A program made the position numbers and the translations under genes. From positions 59,953-123,952 of the forward strand of contig JAEWGD010000027.1 of NCBI GenBank assembly GCA_023388515.1: a DNA stretch of 64,000 nucleotides, in the 5' to 3' direction. Source of the DNA: Bacillota bacterium (GTDB lineage: Bacteria > Bacillota > Clostridia > Oscillospirales > Ruminococcaceae). The notes under the pieces are model-generated. The model saw nothing but the letters and a program-made list of their open reading frames with translations. It had not been told where the DNA came from and made no database searches. Below are positions 35,132 to 43,829 of this stretch, in pieces; positions within the stretch are counted from its first letter, which is position 1, and each line of letters starts with the position of its first letter.

Positions 35132-36337
35132 ATGACTAAGATTAATGAAAACTTTTTAAATTTGACTGAAAGCTATTTGTTTGCAGAAATTGCTAAAAGG
35201 GTGAAGAATTTTACAGAGGCAAACCCTGATAAAAAGATTATAAGATTGGGTATTGGTGATGTTACACTTCCAATTGCACCAGTTGTTATTGACGCAATGA
35301 AAAAGGGATGTGACGAGTTGGGAGAAAAAGCAAGCTTTAAGGGTTACCCTGACTATGAGGGCTATGCTTTTTTAAGGGAGGCTATTGCAAAATATTATGC
35401 GAGCTTTGGCGTAGGGGTTGATGCAGGTGAAATTTTCGTTTCTGATGGTGCAAAAAGCGATGTTGGAAATATCATTGACATATTCTGTGTGGATAATACA
35501 GTTTTAGTAACTGACCCTGTTTACCCTGTTTATGTAGACACAAACATAATGAGTGGCAGAAACGTTATCTATGCTAATTCAAATGAGGAAAATGGCTTTG
35601 CAGCTATGCCAGATAAAAATGTTAAGGCTGATTTAATATATTTATGCTCACCAAATAATCCAACAGGTTCTGTTTACACAAAAGAACAGCTAAAGGAATG
35701 GGTTGATTATGCTCTTGAAAACAACTCTATAATTCTGTTTGACTCAGCATATGAGGCATTTATTACAGAGGATTTGCCAAGAAGTATTTTCGCAATTGAG
35801 GGTGCAAGGAAATGTGCGATTGAATTTTGTAGCTTGTCCAAAACTGCTGGATTTACTGGTACAAGATGTGGCTATACCGTCATTCCTAATGAATTAGAGT
35901 TAACAGCATCAAATGGGGATAAGGTAAGTGTTAAAAAGCTATGGTATCGCAGACAGGCTACTAAATTTAACGGTGTATCATATCCTGTTCAATGTGGTGC
36001 AGCGGCAGTTTTCTCTGATGAGGGAATTGCACAGGTAAAAGAAAACATTAACTATTATATGGAAAATGCAAAGATAATTTCTTCAACGATGGATGAATTG
36101 GGCATTAGCTATACGGGTGGAATTAACTCACCTTATATTTGGTTGAAGTGTCCTAATAATATGTCAAGCTGGGATTTCTTTGACTATCTATTGGAGAATG
36201 CAAATGTTGTAGGAACTCCTGGTGAGGGCTTTGGTAAGAACGGTGATGGTTGGTTTAGGCTTACTGCATTTGGTGATCGAGATAATACAATTGAGGCTAT
36301 GGATAGGTTTAAAAAGCTTATTGCAGGCATGAAATAA
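35132..36337 (+). CDS. dapL: LL-diaminopimelate aminotransferase
   Basis: DapL makes LL-diaminopimelate directly from tetrahydrodipicolinate and glutamate, bypassing the acylated intermediates. The 401-residue fold-type-I PLP enzyme has LGIGDVTLPIAP, YPDYEGYAFLREAI, the PLP-binding Asn in SPNNPTGSV, the Schiff-base Lys in SLSKTAGFTGTRCGY and GEGFGKNGDGWFRL. Its product is the substrate of DapF, encoded just upstream, so the pair performs consecutive steps. AGGAGGA precedes the ATG. Confidence 0.96.
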   Translation: MTKINENFLNLTESYLFAEIAKRVKNFTEANPDKKIIRLGIGDVTLPIAPVVIDAMKKGCDELGEKASFKGYPDYEGYAFLREAIAKYYASFGVGVDAGEIFVSDGAKSDVGNIIDIFCVDNTVLVTDPVYPVYVDTNIMSGRNVIYANSNEENGFAAMPDKNVKADLIYLCSPNNPTGSVYTKEQLKEWVDYALENNSIILFDSAYEAFITEDLPRSIFAIEGARKCAIEFCSLSKTAGFTGTRCGYTVIPNELELTASNGDKVSVKKLWYRRQATKFNGVSYPVQCGAAAVFSDEGIAQVKENINYYMENAKIISSTMDELGISYTGGINSPYIWLKCPNNMSSWDFFDYLLENANVVGTPGEGFGKNGDGWFRLTAFGDRDNTIEAMDRFKKLIAGMK

Positions 36338-36425
36338 TCAACATTTTGCGGAATGATATGAGGGGGTTACTCTGTCAAAGGGGTTATCATTTATCGTAAA
36401 CATCACTAAAGCTACACCTAAAAGT

Positions 36426-36459
36426 TTAGGGAAGTTTTATTCAAACTTCCCTAATTTTT
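36426..36459 (+). terminator. Terminator of dapF-dapL, overlapping the end of the SDR gene
   Basis: TTAGGGAAGTTT at 36426-36437 pairs perfectly with 36443-36454, followed by five T. The right arm lies within the 3' end of the convergent gene. Confidence 0.85.
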
Positions 36460-37216
36460 GTTTTCTATGTTGTATATTATAAGTTATTTTGTTTAACAGC
36501 TTGTATGGTGTAATTCTTGACGCAAAGACACATATTTTCATTCTCAATGTAGGGATAATCAGTGGAGTTCCCTTTAATGCGTTGTCTATGCCATATTTAG
36601 CTACATATTCACTTGATGCAGGCTTGATGTCAAAAACGACTCCAGCACGATTGTTAAAGTTAGTTTCAACTGGTCCTGGACAAAGCACGCTGATTTTTAC
36701 ATCACTTTTTTCACGTTTTAACTCCTCGTGAATTGCTAATGTAAGATTCAGAATATAGCTTTTAGATGCGTAATATGAGGAGAACAATGGTCCGGGCATA
36801 AACCCTGAAATAGATGATGTGTTGAGGATAATTCCCTTGTTTCTACGCTTGAAATCAGTGAGAAAAAGTTTTGTAAGAATATGAACTGCACGGATATTAA
36901 CCTTTAGCATGTCCAATTCGCTATCAAGGTTTGTTTTGGTAAAGTTTCCAAAAACACCGTATCCAGCGTTATTTATAAGCAAATTTATTTTTTTGTTTTT
37001 ACAGGTATTATATAACTTAAATGGGTTTTTTTCTTCGGATAAATCCAGTGGAATTACTGCTACTTTATTATTATACTTTTGTTTAAATTCAGTTTTTAAT
37101 TTATATAATTCAGCTTTACTTCTTGCAGTTAGGATTAAGTCCCAGCCTAAACTAGCAAGGTATCGTGCCATATCTCTGCCTATTCCCGAGCTAGCACCTG
37201 TTATTAATGCTGTCAT
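36437..37216 (-). CDS. Short-chain dehydrogenase, DltE-like
   Basis: The 259-residue SDR has ITGASSGIG at the start, LINNAGYGVFG near 85, an active-site Ser in TSSISGFMPGP and YYASKSYI with Tyr and Lys. CPGPVETNF and a membrane-tending C-terminal tail (RMKICVFASRITPYKLLNK) resemble the DltE-like SDRs seen near cell-envelope genes. The substrate is unknown. It is a single gene, convergent with dapL. Confidence 0.87.
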   Translation of the reverse strand: MTALITGASSGIGRDMARYLASLGWDLILTARSKAELYKLKTEFKQKYNNKVAVIPLDLSEEKNPFKLYNTCKNKKINLLINNAGYGVFGNFTKTNLDSELDMLKVNIRAVHILTKLFLTDFKRRNKGIILNTSSISGFMPGPLFSSYYASKSYILNLTLAIHEELKREKSDVKISVLCPGPVETNFNNRAGVVFDIKPASSEYVAKYGIDNALKGTPLIIPTLRMKICVFASRITPYKLLNKITYNIQHRKQKLGKFE

Positions 37217-37405
37217 AAGTGATACACCCCTATTTTATTAAATTATTATAATAAAATTATATCACAAAAGGCAGTAAAAATCCACGATAAGCTATATTTA
37301 AACATAAATAAATTTTTTTATGGAAACTATAGACTTGTAGGAAAAATTGTAGTATAATATACTGTAACTGAATATCATTAACATTAAAATTGGAGGTAAA
37401 ATTTA

Positions 37406-38737
37406 ATGGCGAAGTTAAAAAAAATATCAGCAGCCTTTATTGCATTTATCATGATTATATCAATGGTTGGCTGTGGAGATACTTCATGGGCAGTGAAAAT
37501 TGATGGTTATGAGGTAAGAGCAGGAATTTACATTTATTTTTCGTATGATGCATACACGCAGGCATTGGAAAAAATAAAAGCAGAGGGTGTTGACACAGAA
37601 GATAAAAAGGCAGTGAAGAAGGCGAAGGTTGAAAATGTTCCTATTTTAGAATGGGTTCAGAATGAAGCAACTAAGCAGTTAAGTAAGTTTGTTGCAGTTG
37701 AAAGAGAATTTGATAAGTTAGAACTTTCTTTGAGTGAGGATGAGCTTAAAGAAATAAAACAAAATGTATCAAGTTTTATGGATGCAAAAGGGAAAAATTT
37801 TGAAGAAAACGGTGTTGGTGAGCAATCGATAAAGGATATTATTACATCAAGCTATAAGGGTGTGGCTGTATTTAAAAAATATTACGATATAGGTGGGTTA
37901 AATTCAGTTACCGAGAAAGAGTTAAAAGATTACTATTTAGATAATAATGCAAGAGTTAAATATATTCAGATGTCTTTGAGGGATGGTTCAGGTAATCTAT
38001 TAGAGGGCGATGATAAAGAAGAAAGAATAGAAATGGCTGAGGGGTATCTACAAAGGCTTAAAGATGGTGAAAATATTGATGACTTGCTTATTGAATATTC
38101 TGAATTTTCAGCAGCTTTAGTATCAGAGGCAGCTGCTGCAACAGCAACTGATGTAAATGGTGAAACTCTAGCAGTAACTACAACGGTTACAACTAGCGTA
38201 ACTACTATAAAAGAAACTGAAACAACTGAAGTTGAGGCTGGAACTAATGAGGATTTAGACTCAGAAACTTTGGAAGATGAAGAAACTAGTGTAACTACTT
38301 CTGAAGAAGATGAAGATACTGATATAAGTTTAGTAGAAACTACTACAACTAATCCGTATTTGAACGAGGTAATTATACAAAAGGTGACAACTCCTGTTGT
38401 ATCAGAAGAAAGCGAGTCTGATGAAACAACCACAGTAAATTATAGACCATCAAAAAAGAGTAATGAGGCTATATTTGGTGATACTGTTATAGGCAAGCCG
38501 TTCCTTGTTGAAGAAGATGACGCTTGTTATATAATATTAAAGCTTGATATTGGAGAGAGAATGACTGATGATGATTTATGGTCGCAGCAGTCTATCGACT
38601 CTTTAATCAGTTTTTTATACTATGAGGAATTCGATAAAATGATTGTTAGTTGGGCTGATAAGTTTGAGATTAATAGAAATGATGAGGCATATAAAAGATA
38701 CAATCCACAAAAATATGATTTCGATCCAGTACAATAA
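37406..38737 (+). CDS. Foldase-like lipoprotein with Thr/Glu-rich insertion
   Basis: The 443-residue product has a lipoprotein signal (lipobox MVGC, Cys about 23). A SurA_N-like helical region follows (about 30-185), then the start of a parvulin-like region (NARVKYIQMSL... EGYLQRLKDGENIDDLLIEYSE, about 185-233). The parvulin similarity is interrupted by about 110 residues rich in Thr, Glu and Ser. It resumes at about 350 with IFGDTVIGKPFLVEEDDACY and helical tail segments. The layout recalls PrsA-type extracellular foldases, but the interrupted core may have lost prolyl isomerase activity. It is a stand-alone gene with a terminator-like hairpin after it. Confidence 0.75.
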   Translation: MAKLKKISAAFIAFIMIISMVGCGDTSWAVKIDGYEVRAGIYIYFSYDAYTQALEKIKAEGVDTEDKKAVKKAKVENVPILEWVQNEATKQLSKFVAVEREFDKLELSLSEDELKEIKQNVSSFMDAKGKNFEENGVGEQSIKDIITSSYKGVAVFKKYYDIGGLNSVTEKELKDYYLDNNARVKYIQMSLRDGSGNLLEGDDKEERIEMAEGYLQRLKDGENIDDLLIEYSEFSAALVSEAAAATATDVNGETLAVTTTVTTSVTTIKETETTEVEAGTNEDLDSETLEDEETSVTTSEEDEDTDISLVETTTTNPYLNEVIIQKVTTPVVSEESESDETTTVNYRPSKKSNEAIFGDTVIGKPFLVEEDDACYIILKLDIGERMTDDDLWSQQSIDSLISFLYYEEFDKMIVSWADKFEINRNDEAYKRYNPQKYDFDPVQ

Positions 38738-38757
38738 TAAATAGCCGAATAGAAGAA

Positions 38758-38790
38758 AAAGAGGAAATGCTAATAAAGTGTTTCCTCTTT
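38758..38790 (+). terminator. Hairpin after the foldase-like gene
   Basis: AAAGAGGAAA pairs perfectly with TTTCCTCTTT at 38781-38790. The downstream T tract is short (TTTATTAATT). Confidence 0.65.
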
Positions 38791-38980
38791 ATTAATTAAG
38801 TTTAAACTATGGTTACAAATTGGAAATAAGTTTTCTTTATGGGTGTTCTTTTTACACAGGAAGTGTTATAATGTTAGATAAGGGGAAATATATTACTGAC
38901 AACTGGAAGTATATTTAAATTGGATTGATTATTTGAGTTTCAAATAAAAATATATAATATAAAAAAAGGGGATGGTTTTA

Positions 38981-39649
38981 ATGGACGAGAATTTGAAAAA
39001 TGTAATCCTTAAGAAAATCAGCAAAGTATCAGAAGGGTTACAAAAGAACAACATGGATTTTTACTATGCAGAAACTAAGGAAGATGTTCCTAGCATTATT
39101 GAGGATCTTCTAAATGAAGGCGACATCGTAACAACAGGCGGTTCAGCCACGTTAAAGCAGTGTGGTGTAATTGATTTGCTAAAAAGTAATAAATACAAGT
39201 ATATGGATAGAGATGCTGTGGGAATTGATTCCATTGAGCAGCTTTATCGTGCCTCTTTTTCATCAGATGCTTATTTATGCAGTACGAACGCTATAACGGA
39301 AAATGGCGAATTGTACAATGTTGATGGGAATAGTAATAGAATTGCAGCAATAGCTTACGGACCTAAATCTGTTATAATTGTTGCGGGCTATAACAAGATA
39401 GTTAAAAATATTGATGAGGCACAAAACAGAGTTAAATCCATCTCAGCACCAGCAAATACCCAAAGGCTAAATTGTTCGACATACTGTTATGAGAATGGTG
39501 AATGTTTATCATTTAGTTCATCTGACCCAGAAATAACAACAGGGTGTAGCAGTGACGCAAGGATTTGTTGCAACTACTTAATTTCTGCAAAACAAAAACA
39601 TAAGGGAAGAATTAAAGTAATAATGGTTGGAGAAAATGTTGGATATTAA
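38981..39649 (+). CDS. LUD-domain (lactate-utilisation-like) protein
   Basis: The 222-residue protein belongs to the LUD (DUF162) family that includes LutB/LutC and related proteins. VTTGGSATLKQCG near 45-57, DAYLCSTNAITENGELYNVDG near 100-120 and YGPKSVIIVAGYNKIVKN near 128-145 are diagnostic. It has no iron-sulphur extension, so its role outside lactate oxidation is unclear. The ATG at 38981 has AAGGGG 8 nt upstream; the in-frame ATG at 38972 overlaps that site. Confidence 0.85.
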   Translation: MDENLKNVILKKISKVSEGLQKNNMDFYYAETKEDVPSIIEDLLNEGDIVTTGGSATLKQCGVIDLLKSNKYKYMDRDAVGIDSIEQLYRASFSSDAYLCSTNAITENGELYNVDGNSNRIAAIAYGPKSVIIVAGYNKIVKNIDEAQNRVKSISAPANTQRLNCSTYCYENGECLSFSSSDPEITTGCSSDARICCNYLISAKQKHKGRIKVIMVGENVGY

Positions 39650-39658
39650 TAATAAAAC

Positions 39659-39699
39659 AAAAATCACTGATTGATTAATAATCGTCAGTGATTTTTGTA
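39659..39699. terminator. Bidirectional terminator between the LUD and ATPase genes
   Basis: AAAAATCACTGA (39659-39670) pairs with TCAGTGATTTTT (39685-39696) between convergent genes. Confidence 0.82.
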
Positions 39700-39705
39700 C
39701 ATATT

Positions 39706-40770
39706 CTACATCTTATCTTTGATACTGTCAATCAGCTTTTGCGTTGCAATGGTTAAGTCGTCAAAATTAATGGAGCGGATATAATATTCCTCAAGCTTAT
39801 CATGAATATCGCCAGCTGTTGTTATTGCTGAGGACGCTTCGGAGGCTAATTCTAAGCAAGCTTTTTTATCAAAAGCTATTTTTTGTTTCTTTGAGTAAAG
39901 CGTTTCTTTATCGTAAAAACGGTTGAAGTTAATTGCTTTTTCGCCATCAAGTTTTAGCTTGTTAAAGAAATTACAGGAGATGAAAGCTAGCTTTAACTCA
40001 GGTATAATCATATGTTCATAGGTATTGCTTGACAAGGCTGGACATTCACTTATTATTATATTCAGTCCACGATTTAAAGCTATATCCGAAATAGATTTCA
40101 AGAAATAATCACTGCCTGCAAAGCAATCATCATTAAGCGTATAGATTTTATAATCATCGGGGATTGGTTGAGTTAGATAGCCCTTTGCAGTGAAGGCAGA
40201 AAGCTGTCGAAACTCAATTTCACAATGCTTTTTATCACCCTTAGGGAATGTTTTTTGCACAAGTCTGTTGATAAAGTTATCAAGCTTATTAGTGTTTATA
40301 CAGCTATTAGCTATTGAATAAATATTGCTGTTGAGTGCTGCAAATGCACGAACATAGCGTTTTGCTCTGCTATGGCATTTAAGGTTTTCATCTGTGCAAT
40401 AAATAATCGCATCCTTATGTGGTAACAACTTATCACTGTCCCAAAACTCACCAAGATTTATTATTTCCTGTGAAACTGCTGGATAAGTGGGGTCGAATAC
40501 ATGAGGTGCAGTACCGTCTACGATAATGGTTTTCAAATCCTTAATTATTACTGCGTCAAGTGATGATATGTCTGAGGAGCAATAGAAAAGTTCTATGTCT
40601 TTATCATCAAATTCGCTTGCTACTTTATTCATCAAGGTGGATTTACCAGTGCCAGGACCACCTTTTAATATATAAGTATAGTAATTATGCTTATTAATTA
40701 AATGAGAAAATTTTGACTGAAAGCCGATAGGGGAAGTGCTACCTAAAAAATAAAGCTGTTTGTTGCTCAT
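39706..40770 (-). CDS. Uncharacterised P-loop ATPase (PRK06851-like)
   Basis: The 354-residue protein has Walker A LKGGPGTGKSTLM near residues 35-47 and no obvious Sensor or AAA motifs beyond it. It resembles a Clostridia/Bacillus ATPase family known by its model name PRK06851, whose function is unknown. FYCSSDISSLDAVIIKDL and IVDGTAPHVFDPTYP lie between 60 and 110. The product is about the length of one family repeat. It is 65 bp upstream on the same strand from the end of the GNAT gene. Confidence 0.72.
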   Translation of the reverse strand: MSNKQLYFLGSTSPIGFQSKFSHLINKHNYYTYILKGGPGTGKSTLMNKVASEFDDKDIELFYCSSDISSLDAVIIKDLKTIIVDGTAPHVFDPTYPAVSQEIINLGEFWDSDKLLPHKDAIIYCTDENLKCHSRAKRYVRAFAALNSNIYSIANSCINTNKLDNFINRLVQKTFPKGDKKHCEIEFRQLSAFTAKGYLTQPIPDDYKIYTLNDDCFAGSDYFLKSISDIALNRGLNIIISECPALSSNTYEHMIIPELKLAFISCNFFNKLKLDGEKAINFNRFYDKETLYSKKQKIAFDKKACLELASEASSAITTAGDIHDKLEEYYIRSINFDDLTIATQKLIDSIKDKM

Positions 40771-40835
40771 TTGTATCCCTCCAATATGATTTTATTACAT
40801 ATTATGTTTAAAATAATAAAATGCTACAAGGATTG

Positions 40836-41228
40836 CTAATAAATAATCATCATTGGCTGTTCTTCGTTTTTTTCTAAGAAGCCATATTTTTTGTAAAATG
40901 CGACATTGCTGTTACTACATATTAAAATTTTACGGAAGGTGTCATTATATCTCTTTAGCATATATTGTATAAGGCTTCCTCCAATACCTTTTTGTTGGTA
41001 ATTGGGATGTATTAGCAGGTACGGGAAGAAAACGTTCATTTCTGTGTCCGATATAGCAGTCATTAAACCGATGAGTGTTGCGTCATGCCATGCAGAAACG
41101 ACTGTTTCAGATGATATTACTGCTGTGTAAAGCTTTTGAGGAAATTTTGCTGACTCCCATTCAACAGAGAGAAAGAGTTGTGTTATTTGCTCTTTGGTAA
41201 AGAGTTTTTCTGATTTATAAATTATCAT
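40836..41228 (-). CDS. GNAT-family N-acetyltransferase
   Basis: The 130-residue acetyltransferase has the acetyl-CoA-binding motif A LLIHPNYQQKGIGGSLIQYML (strand, then the Q/R-x-x-G-x-G/A turn) and motif B AFYKKYGFLEKN. The substrate cannot be told. The fold is complete but short. Confidence 0.88.
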   Translation of the reverse strand: MIIYKSEKLFTKEQITQLFLSVEWESAKFPQKLYTAVISSETVVSAWHDATLIGLMTAISDTEMNVFFPYLLIHPNYQQKGIGGSLIQYMLKRYNDTFRKILICSNSNVAFYKKYGFLEKNEEQPMMIIY

Positions 41229-41535
41229 AGTTGCCTCCGTAAATAATTGATAGAGAAACCTTTGTTTTAATTATATAAAAAAACGTGCTTGGCTATTCTT
41301 TTATGGGTTAGTTTAGTTAATTGGACGCTCAATCGTCGCTGGGGCTATTTGTTTTGCTTTCGCTTTTGTTCTTGTTTGCTTTGTTGTAATTGAGTATGCT
41401 TTTGCTTGTTGGATTTAGTGGATTGTTTGTTCTTATTTACCTTGATTGGTTTAGTATACCTTCCGTTAACACCCCAAACTAAATCTAACAAACGGAAGGT
41501 ATATTAAAACCAATCAAGGTAAACAAGAGCCAATA
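41229..41535. repeat. Gene-free region with the second cluster of the dispersed repeat
   Basis: A direct repeat unit lies at 41368-41424 (GTTCTTGTTTGCTTTGTTGT start) and an inverted pair at 41436-41530. The GCTCAATCGT...GGGGCTA box at 41327-41347 is the same as at 304-323. No coding potential is seen. Confidence 0.6.
41436..41523. repeat. Inverted pair of repeat units, about 32-bp arms
   Basis: Left arm 41436-41467 (TTTACCTTGATTGG...CTTCCGTT) and right arm 41491-41523 are complementary with one indel and one mismatch region. The 23-nt loop contains part of the second unit. The right-hand unit, read on the minus strand (41530-41468), matches 197-260. Confidence 0.75.
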
Positions 41536-41568
41536 CAAACTATATTTATTGAAAAAACGCTAAAGGAC

Positions 41569-41597
41569 TTGACCAAATGCAAAAAAAGTAGTAAAAT
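41569..41597 (+). promoter_or_regulatory. Sigma-A-type promoter of pduL
   Basis: TTGACC at 41569-41574 and TAAAAT at 41592-41597 are 17 bp apart, 34 bp before the ATG. Confidence 0.6.
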
Positions 41598-41631
41598 TAA
41601 AGAAATCATATATTTAAGGGAGTTAATAATT

Positions 41632-42210
41632 ATGTCAAAAAAGTTTATTATTGAAACATCTGCAAGACACCTACACGTTAGTAAGGAGGATTTGGAAACC
41701 TTGTTCGGAAAGGGTGCAAAGCTTACATTTAAAAAGGAATTATCACAACCAGGTCAATTCGCTTGCGAGGAAAGAGTTACAATAGTCGGCACTAAAAAGG
41801 AATTGGCTGGCGTTACTATATTAGGCCCTGAACGTTCATCTACACAGGTTGAATTGTCTGCTACTGACGCTCGTTCAATCGGCATATCTGCACCAGTAAA
41901 AGAATCGGGCGACATTAAAGGCTCTGGTGCTTGCAAAATAGTTGGCCCATGTGGTGAGGTTGATATTTCAGAGGGCGTTATTATCGCTAAAAGACATATT
42001 CATTTAACACCAGAGGACGCTGTTGAACTTGATGTTAAAGATAAGGAAGTTGTTTGGGTTAAGGTTGAAACTGAGGACAGAAAAGCTATTTTAGGCGATG
42101 TTGTAGTGAGAGTATCTGAAAGCTTTGCTCGTGCAATGCATATTGATACTGATGAGTCAAACGCTATCGGTGCTGGACTTAAGCTAGAGGGTGAAATTGT
42201 AAGATTTTAG
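41632..42210 (+). CDS. pduL: PduL-type phosphate acyltransferase
   Basis: PduL enzymes exchange acyl-CoA and acyl-phosphate. In organisms without a classical Pta they can supply acetyl phosphate to AckA. The 192-residue product has both metal-binding histidine motifs, SARHLHVSKEDL near the N-terminus and AKRHIHLTPEDA in the second half, plus LGPERSSTQVELS. There is no N-terminal encapsulation peptide for a microcompartment, and no microcompartment genes are near, so a housekeeping phosphotransacetylase role is likely (inference). The ATG at 41632 follows AAGGGAG; the longer frame from 41569 starts inside the promoter. Confidence 0.9.
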   Translation: MSKKFIIETSARHLHVSKEDLETLFGKGAKLTFKKELSQPGQFACEERVTIVGTKKELAGVTILGPERSSTQVELSATDARSIGISAPVKESGDIKGSGACKIVGPCGEVDISEGVIIAKRHIHLTPEDAVELDVKDKEVVWVKVETEDRKAILGDVVVRVSESFARAMHIDTDESNAIGAGLKLEGEIVRF

Positions 42211-42264
42211 TTATCTTCTGGGATATTGTTAACAGAAAATTCTTGAACTTTGTTTTTAAAGTTA

Positions 42265-42294
42265 TTGACAAGTATTATGTATAAATGTTATAAT
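42265..42294 (+). promoter_or_regulatory. Promoter and structured leader of the rubredoxin unit
   Basis: TTGACA at 42265-42270 and TATAAT at 42289-42294 are 18 bp apart. The leader of about 110 nt carries a small ACACT/AGTGT hairpin near 42302-42316 and an ATCACC/GGTGAT hairpin at 42339-42359. No known riboswitch was recognised. Confidence 0.65.
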
Positions 42295-42409
42295 GTAAGG
42301 GACACTAAAAAGTGTTATTAATTAAGCAAATTTTCGGAATCACCAACCGCATAGGTGATGTAAGGTTATTATTTTAATAAATTTGAAATGCGGAGAAAAG
42401 AGGAATATT

Positions 42410-42568
42410 ATGGCGAAGTATGAATGTGTATGTGGATATGTTTATGATGAGGAAGTTGGCGACTTGGACGGTGGGATAGCTCCTGGTACTAAATTTGAAG
42501 ATATTCCTGATGATTGGGTTTGCCCAGTATGTGGACTTGACAAGAGCAATTTTACAAAGGCTGAATAG
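42410..42568 (+). CDS. Rubredoxin with an unusual CxC first iron ligand pair
   Basis: Rubredoxin is a one-iron electron carrier. The 52-residue product keeps the family body ([24 protein letters not shown]) and the second ligand pair CPVCG. In the first pair, however, the sequence is YECVCGY: Cys6 and Cys8 are one residue apart instead of two. The codons (TGT GTA TGT) show this is not a reading error. The ATG at 42410 follows AGAGGA. The flavodiiron gene starts 10 bp later, so this is its probable electron donor. Confidence 0.93.
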   Translation: MAKYECVCGYVYDEEVGDLDGGIAPGTKFEDIPDDWVCPVCGLDKSNFTKAE

Positions 42569-42578
42569 GAGATAATTT

Positions 42579-43757
42579 ATGTTAAAAATCAAGGACGATG
42601 TTTATTTCGTAGGTGCGATTAACCCTAATTTACGTGTCTTTGATATTATTATGACTACTGAGTATGGGACATCATATAATGCATATTTAGTGGTGGGTGA
42701 AAAGATTGCACTGGTTGAAACTGTGCATAACAAATTTAAGGATGTTTTGTTTGATAATATCAAGGAAATCTGCTCACTTGAAAAGATTGATTATATCATT
42801 TTAAATCATACTGAACCTGATCATTCAGGTAGTGTTGCAGATTTGGTTGAAATCAATCCTAATATTACAGTTATTGCTACAATGGCTGGAATTAAGAATT
42901 TGAAGTCAATCACAAATGTGGATTTTAATGCACAGGTTGCTAAAACGGGTGATAAGCTTGATTTGGGTAAGGGCTTAGAATTGGAGTTTATTACTGCTCC
43001 TAATCTTCATTGGCCTGATTCAATGTTTAGCTATTTACCGAGCAGAAAGACCGTGTTTACTTGCGATGTACTGGGTTCTCATTATTGTGAACCGCAGATA
43101 ATGGATAGTAAAATAACCTATCCTTTGGCTTATGAAGAAGCTTTCTTGGGGTACTATACTGCAATATTTGGTCCGTTTAAGAAATTCGTTATGGATGGAT
43201 TGGACAAGCTTGATAAGTTGGACTATGATACTGCTTGTACAAGTCATGGACCTGTTTTGCAAAAGGAACTTCAAAAGGCTATCAGTTTATATCGTGAATG
43301 GTCTGCACCAGTAGAAAGAGAAAAAAATGTTGCGATTTTCTATGTAACGGCTTATGGTTATACGGAAGAGATTGCGATGACAATTAAAAATGAAGTAGAG
43401 GCAATGGGTGTAAAGGTTAATGCTTACAATATCATTGAAACGGAAACTAAGGTATTGCTTGATGCAATTGAGGAAAGCTCCGCAATTATGTTTGGCTCGC
43501 CAACAATTAATCGTGATGCTTTAAAACCTGTATGGGACTTGATTTCATCAATGGATGCAATCACAAACAAGGGAAAGCTTTGTTTTATATTTGGTTCATA
43601 TGGCTGGAGTGGTGAGGCTTGTAAGGCTCTTGAAGAAAGGGTTAAAACTCTAGGGTTAAAGCTTTTTGACGATAGTTTAAGAGTTGTTTTCAAGCCAAGC
43701 GATGAAGAAATTGCTAAGGCTAAAGAAATTGCTAGAAAGTTTGTAGAAGCAATCTAG
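42579..43757 (+). CDS. A-type flavodiiron protein (FprA family)
   Basis: The enzyme reduces O2 to water and/or NO to N2O, protecting anaerobes. The 392-residue product has a metallo-beta-lactamase-like domain with the diiron motif HTEPDHSG (His77, Glu79, Asp81, His82). SHGP near 228 supplies the last ligands, and a C-terminal flavodoxin domain (about 250-392) has the FMN loop VTAYGYTEEIA. It lacks the extra NADH-oxidase module of class B and C, so it needs an external donor. The rubredoxin encoded 10 bp upstream fits. Confidence 0.95.
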   Translation: MLKIKDDVYFVGAINPNLRVFDIIMTTEYGTSYNAYLVVGEKIALVETVHNKFKDVLFDNIKEICSLEKIDYIILNHTEPDHSGSVADLVEINPNITVIATMAGIKNLKSITNVDFNAQVAKTGDKLDLGKGLELEFITAPNLHWPDSMFSYLPSRKTVFTCDVLGSHYCEPQIMDSKITYPLAYEEAFLGYYTAIFGPFKKFVMDGLDKLDKLDYDTACTSHGPVLQKELQKAISLYREWSAPVEREKNVAIFYVTAYGYTEEIAMTIKNEVEAMGVKVNAYNIIETETKVLLDAIEESSAIMFGSPTINRDALKPVWDLISSMDAITNKGKLCFIFGSYGWSGEACKALEERVKTLGLKLFDDSLRVVFKPSDEEIAKAKEIARKFVEAI

Positions 43758-43773
43758 TAATACTGCAATGAAT

Positions 43774-43808
43774 AGTGAAGTACCGGAAACGGTTACTTCA
43801 CTGTTTTA
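43774..43808 (+). terminator. Terminator of the rubredoxin-flavodiiron unit
   Basis: AGTGAAGTACCG (43774-43785) pairs with CGGTTACTTCACT (43790-43802) with one bulge and a GAAA loop, followed by TTTT. Confidence 0.8.
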
Positions 43809-43829
43809 TTAATTGGAGGATTATAACAT

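Noticed and set aside
41569..41631. N-terminal extension of pduL by 21 codons
   Set aside because: The extension begins inside the predicted promoter and lacks a ribosome-binding site; AAGGGAG marks the ATG at 41632.
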